Origin: a virus
Strand: one strand, 5' to 3'
Virus record (IMG/VR): IMGVR_UViG_3300025695_000007
Coordinates: 1-64,000 of that record
DNA: 64,000 nt
Part shown: positions 15,102 to 22,949 of the stretch, in pieces
Numbering within the stretch: the first letter of the stretch is position 1
Layout of the letters: every line of letters begins with the position of its first letter
Made by a program: the position numbers and the translations under genes
Notes under the pieces: model-generated
Seen by the model: only the letters and a program-made list of their open reading frames with translations
Databases searched by the model: none
What the model was told of the DNA's origin: nothing

Positions 15102-16057
15102 TCCTATTCACCGCAGATTGGCATATTAAACTAGGTCAAAAGAATGTGCCTGTACAGTGGGCATTGAATAGATATGATTTATTCTTTAAGCAAATTAGAG
15201 AGATAGAATCAGAGTGTTCAATGCACATTATAGGCGGAGACCTTTTCGACCGATTGCCTACTATGGAAGAATTAGAACTGTACTTCTCGTTTATCCGAGG
15301 AGTACAGATTCCAACAATAATATATGATGGCAATCATGAAGCTACAAAGAAAAGTAAAACTTTCTTTAGTCAGTTAAAGCAAGTTACTAGAGATATCAAT
15401 CCTCTAGTAACAATTCTGGATATATCGTATATTGATGATGGTTTAGGCTTTGGCATACTTCCTTATACAGAACTACATAAGAAAGGTGCTATAGAACATT
15501 TTAACAAGAATAAGCCTTTATTTACTCATGTTCGAGGAGAGATTCCTCCTCATGTAAAGCCAGAAATTGATCTCGATGATCTATCAGAGTTCCCAGTGGT
15601 ATTTGCAGGTGATCTACACTCTCACTCAAATACTCAAAGAAATATTGTGTACCCAGGTAGTCCTATGACAACTTCTTTTCATAGAAGTAAAGTCTCAACG
15701 GGGTATCTACTAATTGACGAAAATTCTTGGAGTTGGATGTGGGAAGAGTTTAAACTTCCTCAACTAATTCGTAAAACAGTAACCTCTACAGAAGATATGG
15801 TTGAGACAGACTACGACCACACTATCTATGAAATAGAGGGCGATATACAAGAATTAGCCGCAATTAAAAACTCAGACTTACTCGACAAGAAGGTAGTAAA
15901 ACGAAACACTGAAGCAACTCTTATAATAGAAAAAGATATGACTATTGAAGAAGAGCTGTCAGAGTATCTAAACTACATATTGGGAATAAGTGAAGAAAAA
16001 ATTACTGGAATACTAGGCACATTTAATGATTACTCTCAAACAGCTCAAATGGAATAA
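15098..16057 (+). CDS. SbcD/Mre11-like recombination nuclease subunit
   Basis: A 319-residue metallophosphoesterase, the nuclease half of an SbcCD (T4 gp47/gp46) complex that processes DNA ends. Metal-binding motifs are in order: FTADWHIKLG, IIGGDLFDR, YDGNHEA, and FAGDLHSHS with YPGSPMTTS. Length is close to T4 gp47 (339). It overlaps the ATPase subunit gene by 32 bases, implying coupled translation. Confidence 0.9.
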   Translation: MILFTADWHIKLGQKNVPVQWALNRYDLFFKQIREIESECSMHIIGGDLFDRLPTMEELELYFSFIRGVQIPTIIYDGNHEATKKSKTFFSQLKQVTRDINPLVTILDISYIDDGLGFGILPYTELHKKGAIEHFNKNKPLFTHVRGEIPPHVKPEIDLDDLSEFPVVFAGDLHSHSNTQRNIVYPGSPMTTSFHRSKVSTGYLLIDENSWSWMWEEFKLPQLIRKTVTSTEDMVETDYDHTIYEIEGDIQELAAIKNSDLLDKKVVKRNTEATLIIEKDMTIEEELSEYLNYILGISEEKITGILGTFNDYSQTAQME

Positions 16058-17828
16058 CTGCTTCAGCTATGGAGCAGATAACGAGATAAACTTAAATGAC
16101 AGTACTCTTACTCAAATAATTGGTACAAACGGAATGGGCAAGTCGTCCATTCCGTTAATTATTGAGGAAGCTCTATACAATAAAAACTCGAAAGGAATCA
16201 AAAAAGCAGATATACCTAATCGTTATGTAAACAATGGGTACGATATCTACTTATCTTTTGAAAAAGAAGATTCACTATACGAGATAACTATTAATAGAAA
16301 GGTCAACGTAAAAGTAAAGCTAGAAGAGAATGGTGTAGATATCTCTAGTCACACAGCTACAAATACCTATAAAACTATTCAAGAAATTCTAGGTATCGAC
16401 TTTAAGACATTCAGTCAATTAGTTTATCAAAACACCAATAGTAGTTTACAATTCTTAACAGCAACAGATACCAATCGTAAAAAGTTTCTTATTGACTTAT
16501 TGCACTTGGAAGAATATGTTAAGCTGTTCGAAGTTTTTAAGGAGGCTGCAAAAACTAGCGCAACCAATTTAACAGCCATAGAATCAAAAATAACTACTAT
16601 TGAGAAGTGGCTTTCCGAAAATAAATTGAGCGATACATCCATACTTCCACTACTTGATGTTCAAATCGAGACGGAAGAAGATGAGAAAGAATTACGTTCT
16701 CTTACGATAGAACTTCAAAATATTTCGGAAAAGAATAAGAAAATTTCAGAAAATAATAAATTTATAGAAATACTGAGTAGTATCAATATAGATGAAGCGA
16801 ATAAAATTAGCGCAACTGAAATTATATCTTATGATGCATTACAATCAGAAGCAGGAAGCCTGAAAGGAACTATAACAAGTTCTAAGGCTGCTTTAAGTAA
16901 ATTGGAAGCATTAGGGCATAATTGTCCTACTTGTGAACAATCTATAGATGCTGAATTCAAGCAAGGATTAATTGATCTTGAAACGGCAAGGGCGAAGGAA
17001 GCCGCAGAGAAATTAACAAATGAAATTAACCCAGAAATTGACAGAATTAAAGCTAACAATTCAGACTATGAATATAAAAACCGTATTCAGCAAGATTGGG
17101 AGAGGGTTTATAAATCTATTGACCGCAATCTTCCGACGACTCAAATGGATCGGGAAGAGCTTGATAGAAGCATTCGGGGAATTCAAGGCAGAATACAGGA
17201 TGCAAAAAACAAACTGGCAGATATCTCAGCTGAGAATGAAAGACGCACAAGACGAAACACCCGAATCCAAGTAATAGAAGAGCAGACTCAAGAGTTTGTA
17301 GATCAACTTACTGAAGCACAAGCATTATTAGATGCAGAGATGAGTTTAAACTCTAACTTAGAAATACTCAAAAAAGCTTTTAGTACTAATGGTCTGCTAG
17401 CTTATAAGATAGAAAATCTAGTAAAAGAGCTAGAAGAGTTGGTAAATTCCTACTTGGGAGAGTTGTCTGACGGAAGATTTACTTTAGAGTTTGTAGTTTC
17501 AAATGATAAATTAAATGTACAAGTTACAGACAATGGGAATATTATTGACATTCTAGCTCTGTCTAGTGGCGAGCTTGCAAGAGTTAATACTGCGACTCTT
17601 ATAGCTATTCGTAAGCTAATGAGTAGTATATCAAGGTCTAAACTAAATATACTATTCTTAGATGAAGTAATCAATGTACTCGATGATTCAGGCAGAGAAA
17701 AACTAGTAGAAGTATTACTAGGAGAGGAAGAACTAAATACTTACGTAGTAAGTCATGGCTGGACTCACCCTCTACTTGAAAAAATAGAGATTGCAAAGAA
17801 AGGCAGTATAAGTGTCTTAGAAAAATAA
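16026..17828 (+). CDS. SbcC/Rad50-like ATPase subunit
   Basis: A 600-residue SMC-type ATPase partnering the SbcD-like nuclease. Walker A is GTNGMGKSS near residue 39, then two long coiled-coil arms (about 170-290 and 320-450) meet at a zinc-hook Cys300-Pro-Thr-Cys303. The ABC signature LSSGELARVN and Walker B LNILFLDEV follow near residue 510-545. All parts of a functional Rad50 family member are present; length is close to T4 gp46 (560). Confidence 0.92.
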   Translation: MITLKQLKWNNCFSYGADNEINLNDSTLTQIIGTNGMGKSSIPLIIEEALYNKNSKGIKKADIPNRYVNNGYDIYLSFEKEDSLYEITINRKVNVKVKLEENGVDISSHTATNTYKTIQEILGIDFKTFSQLVYQNTNSSLQFLTATDTNRKKFLIDLLHLEEYVKLFEVFKEAAKTSATNLTAIESKITTIEKWLSENKLSDTSILPLLDVQIETEEDEKELRSLTIELQNISEKNKKISENNKFIEILSSINIDEANKISATEIISYDALQSEAGSLKGTITSSKAALSKLEALGHNCPTCEQSIDAEFKQGLIDLETARAKEAAEKLTNEINPEIDRIKANNSDYEYKNRIQQDWERVYKSIDRNLPTTQMDREELDRSIRGIQGRIQDAKNKLADISAENERRTRRNTRIQVIEEQTQEFVDQLTEAQALLDAEMSLNSNLEILKKAFSTNGLLAYKIENLVKELEELVNSYLGELSDGRFTLEFVVSNDKLNVQVTDNGNIIDILALSSGELARVNTATLIAIRKLMSSISRSKLNILFLDEVINVLDDSGREKLVEVLLGEEELNTYVVSHGWTHPLLEKIEIAKKGSISVLEK

Positions 17829-17829
17829 T

Positions 17830-18276
17830 ATGGTTGATAGCAGAGCAAAAGGCGCTCGCGGAGAGTATCTAGTAAGAGATATGCTTCGCGAGTACACAGG
17901 CCTTAAATTCGAGAGAGTGCCAGCTTCTGGCGCTCTTGAATACTTAAAAGGGGATCTTTATGTTCCCAATGAAAGGAATCACTTTTGCATAGAAGTAAAA
18001 AACTATTCAGAGTCTCCACTTAATGATAAAATGTTTACTGCGGAAAAAACAAATAATTTAATTCGTTGGTGGACAAAAGTAGTTCTTCAAGCGGAGAATG
18101 GCGGACAAGAACCAATGTTGTTTTTTAAATATAATCGATCTAAAGTGTTTGTGGTTACTCGGGAAAAACCGAAGCAATGCCTCAAATATTTCTTTATTTC
18201 TTGGCTAAATTGTTATATAATGGTAGCTGAAGATTGGTTAGAGACAGAAGAAATAAATTTTATAGGAACACTCTAG
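17830..18276 (+). CDS. Holliday-junction resolvase-like nuclease (PD-(D/E)xK)
   Basis: A 148-residue nuclease. The archaeal Hjc-like arrangement is visible: KGARGEYLVRDML with Glu12, Asp42 in KGDLYV, and Glu55-Val-Lys57 in CIEVKNY. It would cut four-way junctions or trim branched DNA before packaging. Hjc proteins are about 120-140 residues, so the length fits; the C-terminal hydrophobic stretch (FFISWLNCYIMV) is not typical. It starts one base after the SbcC-like gene's stop and ends against the exonuclease. Confidence 0.8.
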   Translation: MVDSRAKGARGEYLVRDMLREYTGLKFERVPASGALEYLKGDLYVPNERNHFCIEVKNYSESPLNDKMFTAEKTNNLIRWWTKVVLQAENGGQEPMLFFKYNRSKVFVVTREKPKQCLKYFFISWLNCYIMVAEDWLETEEINFIGTL

Positions 18277-19110
18277 ATGGCATTTAATTTTTCCGACAAA
18301 ATAACAGGCTCAGGCAGAAACGCTACACTAATAGTAGACGCCTTAAACTTAGCTTTTCGATGGAAGCATCAAGGACGTACAGACTTTTGCGATGATTATG
18401 TAAGAACTGTAGAGTCCTTAGCCAGGTCTTATGACTGTAGTAATGTAATTATTACTTCAGATCAAGGGTCTTCCTCGTATCGTAGAGAGATTTCTCCTGA
18501 ATACAAGCAAAATCGAAAAGATAAGTATGCCGAACAAAGCGAAGAAGAAAAGCAAGCATTTGCAGACTTCTTCGAAGAGTTCGAAAATACTTTAGAGGTT
18601 CTAGCAGATATGTTCCCTGTGTTACGATATCAAGGCGTAGAAGCCGATGACATAGCTGCACATCTAGTAAAGAACCGAAAAAGATATGGTCTTGGAGATA
18701 TATGGTTAATCTCTAGTGACCGAGACTGGGACTTATTGATAGATGATAAAGTAGCCAGGTTTTCTTATGTAACACGAAAAGAAGTCACAGTAGATAATTG
18801 GGAGGAGCACTATGACGTTACTAGAGATGAATATATCTCTCTTAAGTGCTTGACCGGTGATAAAGGCGATAATGTTGCAGGAATACCTGGCATCGGCCCA
18901 AAGCGTGCTTTAGACTTAATTCGTGAGTACGGAGACGCTATGGATATTTACAACAGCTTGCCTATAAACAGTAAGTATAAACATATACAAGCATTGAATG
19001 ATAGTGGTGAACAATTACTTACTAATTATCAATTAATGGACTTAGTAACATATTGCGATGATGCGATAGGATCTGATAATATAGCAGATATACTACGGAA
19101 ATTTGATTAA
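18277..19110 (+). CDS. 5'-3' exonuclease (FEN/T7 gp6-type)
   Basis: A 277-residue flap-type nuclease that supplies the 5'-3' exonuclease activity missing from the DNA polymerase, for primer removal or recombination. Acidic metal sites are visible in order: IVDALNLAFRW, GVEADDIAAHL, LISSDRDWDLL, and TGDKGDNVAGIPGIGPKRA, the last also forming the helix-hairpin-helix. Its stop overlaps the start of nrdA (TAATG). Confidence 0.92.
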   Translation: MAFNFSDKITGSGRNATLIVDALNLAFRWKHQGRTDFCDDYVRTVESLARSYDCSNVIITSDQGSSSYRREISPEYKQNRKDKYAEQSEEEKQAFADFFEEFENTLEVLADMFPVLRYQGVEADDIAAHLVKNRKRYGLGDIWLISSDRDWDLLIDDKVARFSYVTRKEVTVDNWEEHYDVTRDEYISLKCLTGDKGDNVAGIPGIGPKRALDLIREYGDAMDIYNSLPINSKYKHIQALNDSGEQLLTNYQLMDLVTYCDDAIGSDNIADILRKFD

Positions 19111-20885
19111 TGAATATTGATATAAACTATAGAAGAGATAACTATTTATCTGAATTCAGTATTAAAACACTAGAAGACAGGTACTTGATAGATGGGGAAA
19201 TCTCTCCACAGGATGCTTTTGCACGTGCAGCAAAAACATTTGCAGATGATGAAGCACACGCACAGAGGCTCTACGACTACGCTAGTAAGTTATGGTTTAT
19301 GTTCTCTACCCCTATACTTAGCAACGGAGGAACCAAACGTGGATTACCTATTAGCTGTTTTCTTAACTATGTGGACGATAGCCGAGCTGGTATTACCTCT
19401 CACTATACTGAGAATGCTTTTCTATCGTCAGTAGGTGGAGGCATTGGCGGAAGCTGGGACGGGGTCAGGAGCGTAGGCTCAAAAACGAGCAATGGCTCCG
19501 AAAGTACAGGAGTAATACCCTTTCTCAAAGTAGTAGACGCAGAAATGTTGGCATTCTCTCAAGGAGTAACTCGTCGAGGCAGCTATGCTGCTTATCTTGA
19601 CATGGGACACCCAGAGATTGAAGAGTTTCTAGACATTCGTAAGCCTACGGGTGGAGATATTAACCGTAAATCCATTAATCTACATCACGGCGTAGTAATT
19701 AGTGATAAATTTATGGAAATTATCGAAAATGCTACTCGAATTGAAGGATTTGATGACTCTTGGGATTTGATTGATCCACACAGTAAGCGAGTTACTAAAA
19801 CTGTATCGGCAAAGGCACTCTGGGTAAAGCTTATTCAAAATCGTGTTGAAACGGGCGAGCCTTACATCATGTTTGGGGATACTGTGCAAGCTGCGTTACC
19901 CTCGTTCCAAAAAGAACTTGGATTAGTAGCACGTCAATCAAACCTTTGCTCTGAAATTACACTTGCAACAGATAAAGATCGTACTGCGGTTTGTTGCTTA
20001 TCAAGTGTAAATCTAGAAGAATATGACGAGTGGAGAGACGACCCTAATTTCATTCCAGACTTAGTAAGAATGCTAGACAATGTATTAACACATTTTATTA
20101 CGAACGCTCCTAATGAGCTAGAGAAAGCAAAATATAGTGCATTTAGGGAAAGAAGTATTGGTCTTGGGGCCATGGGCTTTCATGCACATTTACAAAGGCA
20201 TAATATTGCTTTTGAAAGTGCAATGGCAAAAGGCAGGAATATGCAAATGTTTAAGCATATTAAATCGGAGGCAGAACGTGCTACTCGAATTCTTGCGGAA
20301 GAGCGTGGTGAGTGTCCGGACGGAGTTGGTCATGGTGTTCGCAATGCTCATTTATTGGCTATCGCTCCTAATGCTTCTAGTAGTATTATCTGTGGTAATA
20401 CTAGCCCAAGCATTGAACCCTACCGTGCTAATGCATATGTACAGAAAACTAAAACAGGCTCTTCGCTTATGAAGAATGAATACCTAGAGCATCACTTAGA
20501 TGAGATAGGGCATAACACTGAAGAAGTTTGGAAGAGTATTACAACGAATAATGGTTCAGTAGCACATTTAGACTTTTTAGATGATTGGACAAAAGATGTA
20601 TTTAAGACAGCAGTAGAGATAGATCAAAGATGGGTAGTTGATATGGCTGCCGATAGGCAGAAAGAAATTTGTCAGGCTCAATCTTTGAATCTGTTTTTTC
20701 CTGGAAATGTCTCAAAGCAGGAACTTCATGCAGTACATATGATGGCTTGGAAGCAAAAAGTAAAAACTCTTTATTATTTGCGAAGCGAAGCGTTAAAAAG
20801 GGCAGATAATGTGTCAGTAGAGGCACTAAGGCAGTATATTTTCGATACAATCGATGAGGGCGCTTGTTTAGCGTGTGAGGGGTAG
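19110..20885 (+). CDS. nrdA: Ribonucleoside-diphosphate reductase large subunit, class I
   Basis: A 591-residue catalytic subunit that reduces ribonucleotides to dNTP precursors. Visible are PISCFLNYV (first redox Cys), SNLCSEI with the thiyl-radical Cys and Glu, AVCCLSSVNL (second redox Cys), KTLYYLRSE with the radical-relay tyrosines, and the C-terminal ACLACEG pair that exchanges with thioredoxin. It is about 170 residues shorter than E. coli NrdA, mainly because the N-terminal ATP-cone is absent, so dATP inhibition through that site is not expected. nrdB follows immediately. Confidence 0.94.
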   Translation: MNIDINYRRDNYLSEFSIKTLEDRYLIDGEISPQDAFARAAKTFADDEAHAQRLYDYASKLWFMFSTPILSNGGTKRGLPISCFLNYVDDSRAGITSHYTENAFLSSVGGGIGGSWDGVRSVGSKTSNGSESTGVIPFLKVVDAEMLAFSQGVTRRGSYAAYLDMGHPEIEEFLDIRKPTGGDINRKSINLHHGVVISDKFMEIIENATRIEGFDDSWDLIDPHSKRVTKTVSAKALWVKLIQNRVETGEPYIMFGDTVQAALPSFQKELGLVARQSNLCSEITLATDKDRTAVCCLSSVNLEEYDEWRDDPNFIPDLVRMLDNVLTHFITNAPNELEKAKYSAFRERSIGLGAMGFHAHLQRHNIAFESAMAKGRNMQMFKHIKSEAERATRILAEERGECPDGVGHGVRNAHLLAIAPNASSSIICGNTSPSIEPYRANAYVQKTKTGSSLMKNEYLEHHLDEIGHNTEEVWKSITTNNGSVAHLDFLDDWTKDVFKTAVEIDQRWVVDMAADRQKEICQAQSLNLFFPGNVSKQELHAVHMMAWKQKVKTLYYLRSEALKRADNVSVEALRQYIFDTIDEGACLACEG

Positions 20886-20886
20886 A

Positions 20887-21849
20887 ATGAGCAATTTATT
20901 AGAAGAAAGAGAGTATTACAAACCATTTAATTATCCGTGGGCTTTTGAACATTATAAAGCTCAACAGCAAATGCATTGGCTGCCAGATGAAGTAAATCTG
21001 GCAGACGATCTAAAAGACTATAGAGAAAAGTTGTCTCCTGGCAATCGACGCTTAGTCAATCAGATATTTCGTTTCTTTACACAGGCAGATGTAGATGTGT
21101 GCTGTGGGTATGCAAAGCATTACCTGCCCACATTTAAGCAACCTGAAGTACGAATGATGCTATCTGCATTTGCAGCAATGGAAGCAGTACACCAAGAAGC
21201 GTACTCTTTATTACTCGAGACTCTTGGCTTTGACGATTCTGAGTACCAAAAGTTTTATGAGCACAAAGAGATGCTAGATAAGCATGAGCATCTTTCAAAC
21301 TTTGGTATGAGTACAAAAATGGACATAGCAAAGACTATGGCTATCTACTCAGGTTTTACAGAAGGAGTACAGCTCTTTAGTAGTTTTGCGATTCTTCTTA
21401 ACTTTCCTCGTCACAACCTTATGAAAGGTATGGGGCAGATTGTTACTTGGTCGATTCGAGATGAGAGCCTTCACGTAGAAGGCATGAGCCAGCTTTTCCG
21501 TACTTTTATTCAAGAGAACCCAGAGTTGTGGAATGATGAGCTGAAGTATGAAATATATTGTGCCGCAGAGCGTACTGTAGAATTGGAAGATGCGTTTATT
21601 GATCTTTGCTTTGAAGGTGCAGATGTGCCAGACTTAACTCCAGAAGAAGTCAAGTCATATATTCGTTATATTGCAGATCGAAGATTACTAGGTCTAGGCA
21701 TGAAGAAAATATTTCATAGCGAGAAGAATCCTCTTGGATGGTTAGATTATATGCTCAACGGGGTTGAACATACTAACTTCTTTGAGAATCGCGCCACTGA
21801 GTACTCAAAAGCGAGTACTACTGGTAACTGGCAAGATATATTTAAATAG
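20887..21849 (+). CDS. nrdB: Ribonucleoside-diphosphate reductase small subunit, class I
   Basis: A 320-residue di-iron subunit that provides the tyrosyl radical. I use the ATG at 20887 (MSNLLEEREYYKPF), preceded by GAGGGG, rather than an in-frame GTG at 20875 inside nrdA. The metal and radical segment MEAVHQEAY has Glu, His three residues later and Tyr seven residues later, exactly as E. coli Glu115, His118 and Tyr122. Further ligands lie in IRDESLHVEGM. Together with nrdA it scavenges host ribonucleotides for phage DNA synthesis. Confidence 0.94.
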   Translation: MSNLLEEREYYKPFNYPWAFEHYKAQQQMHWLPDEVNLADDLKDYREKLSPGNRRLVNQIFRFFTQADVDVCCGYAKHYLPTFKQPEVRMMLSAFAAMEAVHQEAYSLLLETLGFDDSEYQKFYEHKEMLDKHEHLSNFGMSTKMDIAKTMAIYSGFTEGVQLFSSFAILLNFPRHNLMKGMGQIVTWSIRDESLHVEGMSQLFRTFIQENPELWNDELKYEIYCAAERTVELEDAFIDLCFEGADVPDLTPEEVKSYIRYIADRRLLGLGMKKIFHSEKNPLGWLDYMLNGVEHTNFFENRATEYSKASTTGNWQDIFK

Positions 21850-21858
21850 GAGTCTATT

Positions 21859-22038
21859 ATGGCAAACGAAAGTATTAAACTTGACCTCTCATTACAAGAG
21901 ATCAATGTTATTCTAGCAGGATTGGGCGAAATGCCTGCAAAAACATCTGTTGGAGTAATTAATAAACTTCAAATGCAGGCAGGTCCGCAAGTGGTTCCTG
22001 AACCTGTTGAAGCAGAAAAGGAAGAAGGGGCTGAATAG
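21859..22038 (+). CDS. 59-residue conserved phage protein
   Basis: A short gene after nrdB with AGGAG upstream (21849-21853 region). The product MANESIKLDLSLQEINVILA contains a hydrophobic amphipathic helix followed by AGLGEMP, VINKLQMQAG and an acidic Pro/Glu tail. Proteins with the pattern L.LEEVNV.L..LG....... .V..L...IQ are common in marine phages; the function is unknown. Its last codons form the first stem arm of the terminator that ends the rightward transcript. Confidence 0.75.
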   Translation: MANESIKLDLSLQEINVILAGLGEMPAKTSVGVINKLQMQAGPQVVPEPVEAEKEEGAE

Positions 22039-22048
22039 CCCCTTTTTT
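22027..22048 (+). terminator. Terminator ending the rightward arm
   Basis: GGGGCT (22027-22032) and AGCCCC (22037-22042) flank a 4-base loop and are followed by six T. The stop codon of the 59-residue gene lies inside it. On the opposite strand the hairpin is followed by a T/C-rich run, so it may also stop the leftward transcript. Confidence 0.93.
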
Positions 22049-22091
22049 AGTATATCTGCATTAAAGAAGTTATCAACTACATAGTAGTCCA

Positions 22092-22224
22092 TTAAACTAC
22101 ACCGTATCTTATTTCCCAAGCCGCTATTGCTTCACGCTGCCTTGCTGTACTCTATTAAACTCAAGATACCACCCTTACTATTGCCATAATAATCAGAATC
22201 CAAATGAAGCGACTTGTATAGCAT
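22092..22224 (-). pseudogene. Frameshifted remnant of a small phage gene
   Basis: Two frames read as protein in series. The first, from an ATG at 22224 (MLYKSLHLDSDYYGNSKGG then ILSLIEYSKAA), stops at 22132. The second, one base out of phase from 22142, gives RQREAIAAWEIRYGVV and stops at 22092. Joined at about 22142 they resemble a compact phage protein ending in AAWEIRYG. It overlaps the end of the tail gene at 22193 and has no ribosome site. A decayed gene, a sequencing error, or a +1 frameshift would all fit. Confidence 0.35.
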
Positions 22225-22936
22225 AGAAATCATTTGCATCTAAACCTGAGACAGTTGCTGTAAAAGTCAAAGAAGTATTGCTTGGAGAAGAGCCGGAGTA
22301 AACGGAATAGTATTCGGTAGTTCCTCCATCTTTAGACACATCGCTTGTATAAGTTCCCCCTCCACTAACAGAAATTACTGGGGCGTTAGTTGAGTTACTA
22401 ACATTAGCTGTAGCAAAAGAGAATACAGTACCTGAAGGAGTTGTTAAGCCTGTACTATAAGATGGTACTGACCCAGTTCCTATAGTGTCATTACTTTGAA
22501 CATTTACTGAACTTACGTCATGAGAGATCTCATAAACAGCTATGTTTGCCTGACCCTCATGTGCGGTACTTAATGATACCGATATTGATTGATTTCCTGA
22601 CAAAGTACTATTTGACAGATAAGCAATGCAAGAGGAGTTATAGTCACCAGAAGAATATGCTCTAGAAATTATTGTACAAACAACTCCTCCTACTGTGACA
22701 CTCGTATAAGGATCACTTGTGGATCCATTTGAGTCTCTTGATTGAATAACTAAAACTATAGTTTTGTTGCCAGTTGATAATGTTGTATTACCTGTAAATG
22801 ACGTATATGCGCTACCAGTACCTGATTGGGATACAATATTACCTACAAAAAATAAACTAGGCACTAAACTAGGCACGGAAGACGCTACAGAGGCAGCGCC
22901 CCATTTCCCTGCGGCGAACGTAGCAAGTAATGGCAT
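22193..22936 (-). CDS. Tail-associated structural protein, Ser/Thr-rich
   Basis: A 247-residue protein, last gene of the leftward operon. I take the ATG at 22936 (MPLLATFAAGKWGA), which has GGGAG upstream, instead of an in-frame codon at 22984. After a short hydrophobic N-terminus it is a Ser/Thr/Gly-rich beta protein (for example TVGGVVCTIISRAYSS, SISVSLSTAHEGQANIAVYEISHD), the kind of jelly-roll domain seen in phage fibre and host-binding proteins. Position after the fibre genes supports a role at the tail tip. No specific family is recognised. Confidence 0.6.
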   Translation of the reverse strand: MPLLATFAAGKWGAASVASSVPSLVPSLFFVGNIVSQSGTGSAYTSFTGNTTLSTGNKTIVLVIQSRDSNGSTSDPYTSVTVGGVVCTIISRAYSSGDYNSSCIAYLSNSTLSGNQSISVSLSTAHEGQANIAVYEISHDVSSVNVQSNDTIGTGSVPSYSTGLTTPSGTVFSFATANVSNSTNAPVISVSGGGTYTSDVSKDGGTTEYYSVYSGSSPSNTSLTFTATVSGLDANDFYAIQVASFGF

Positions 22937-22949
22937 AGTTATCTCCCTT

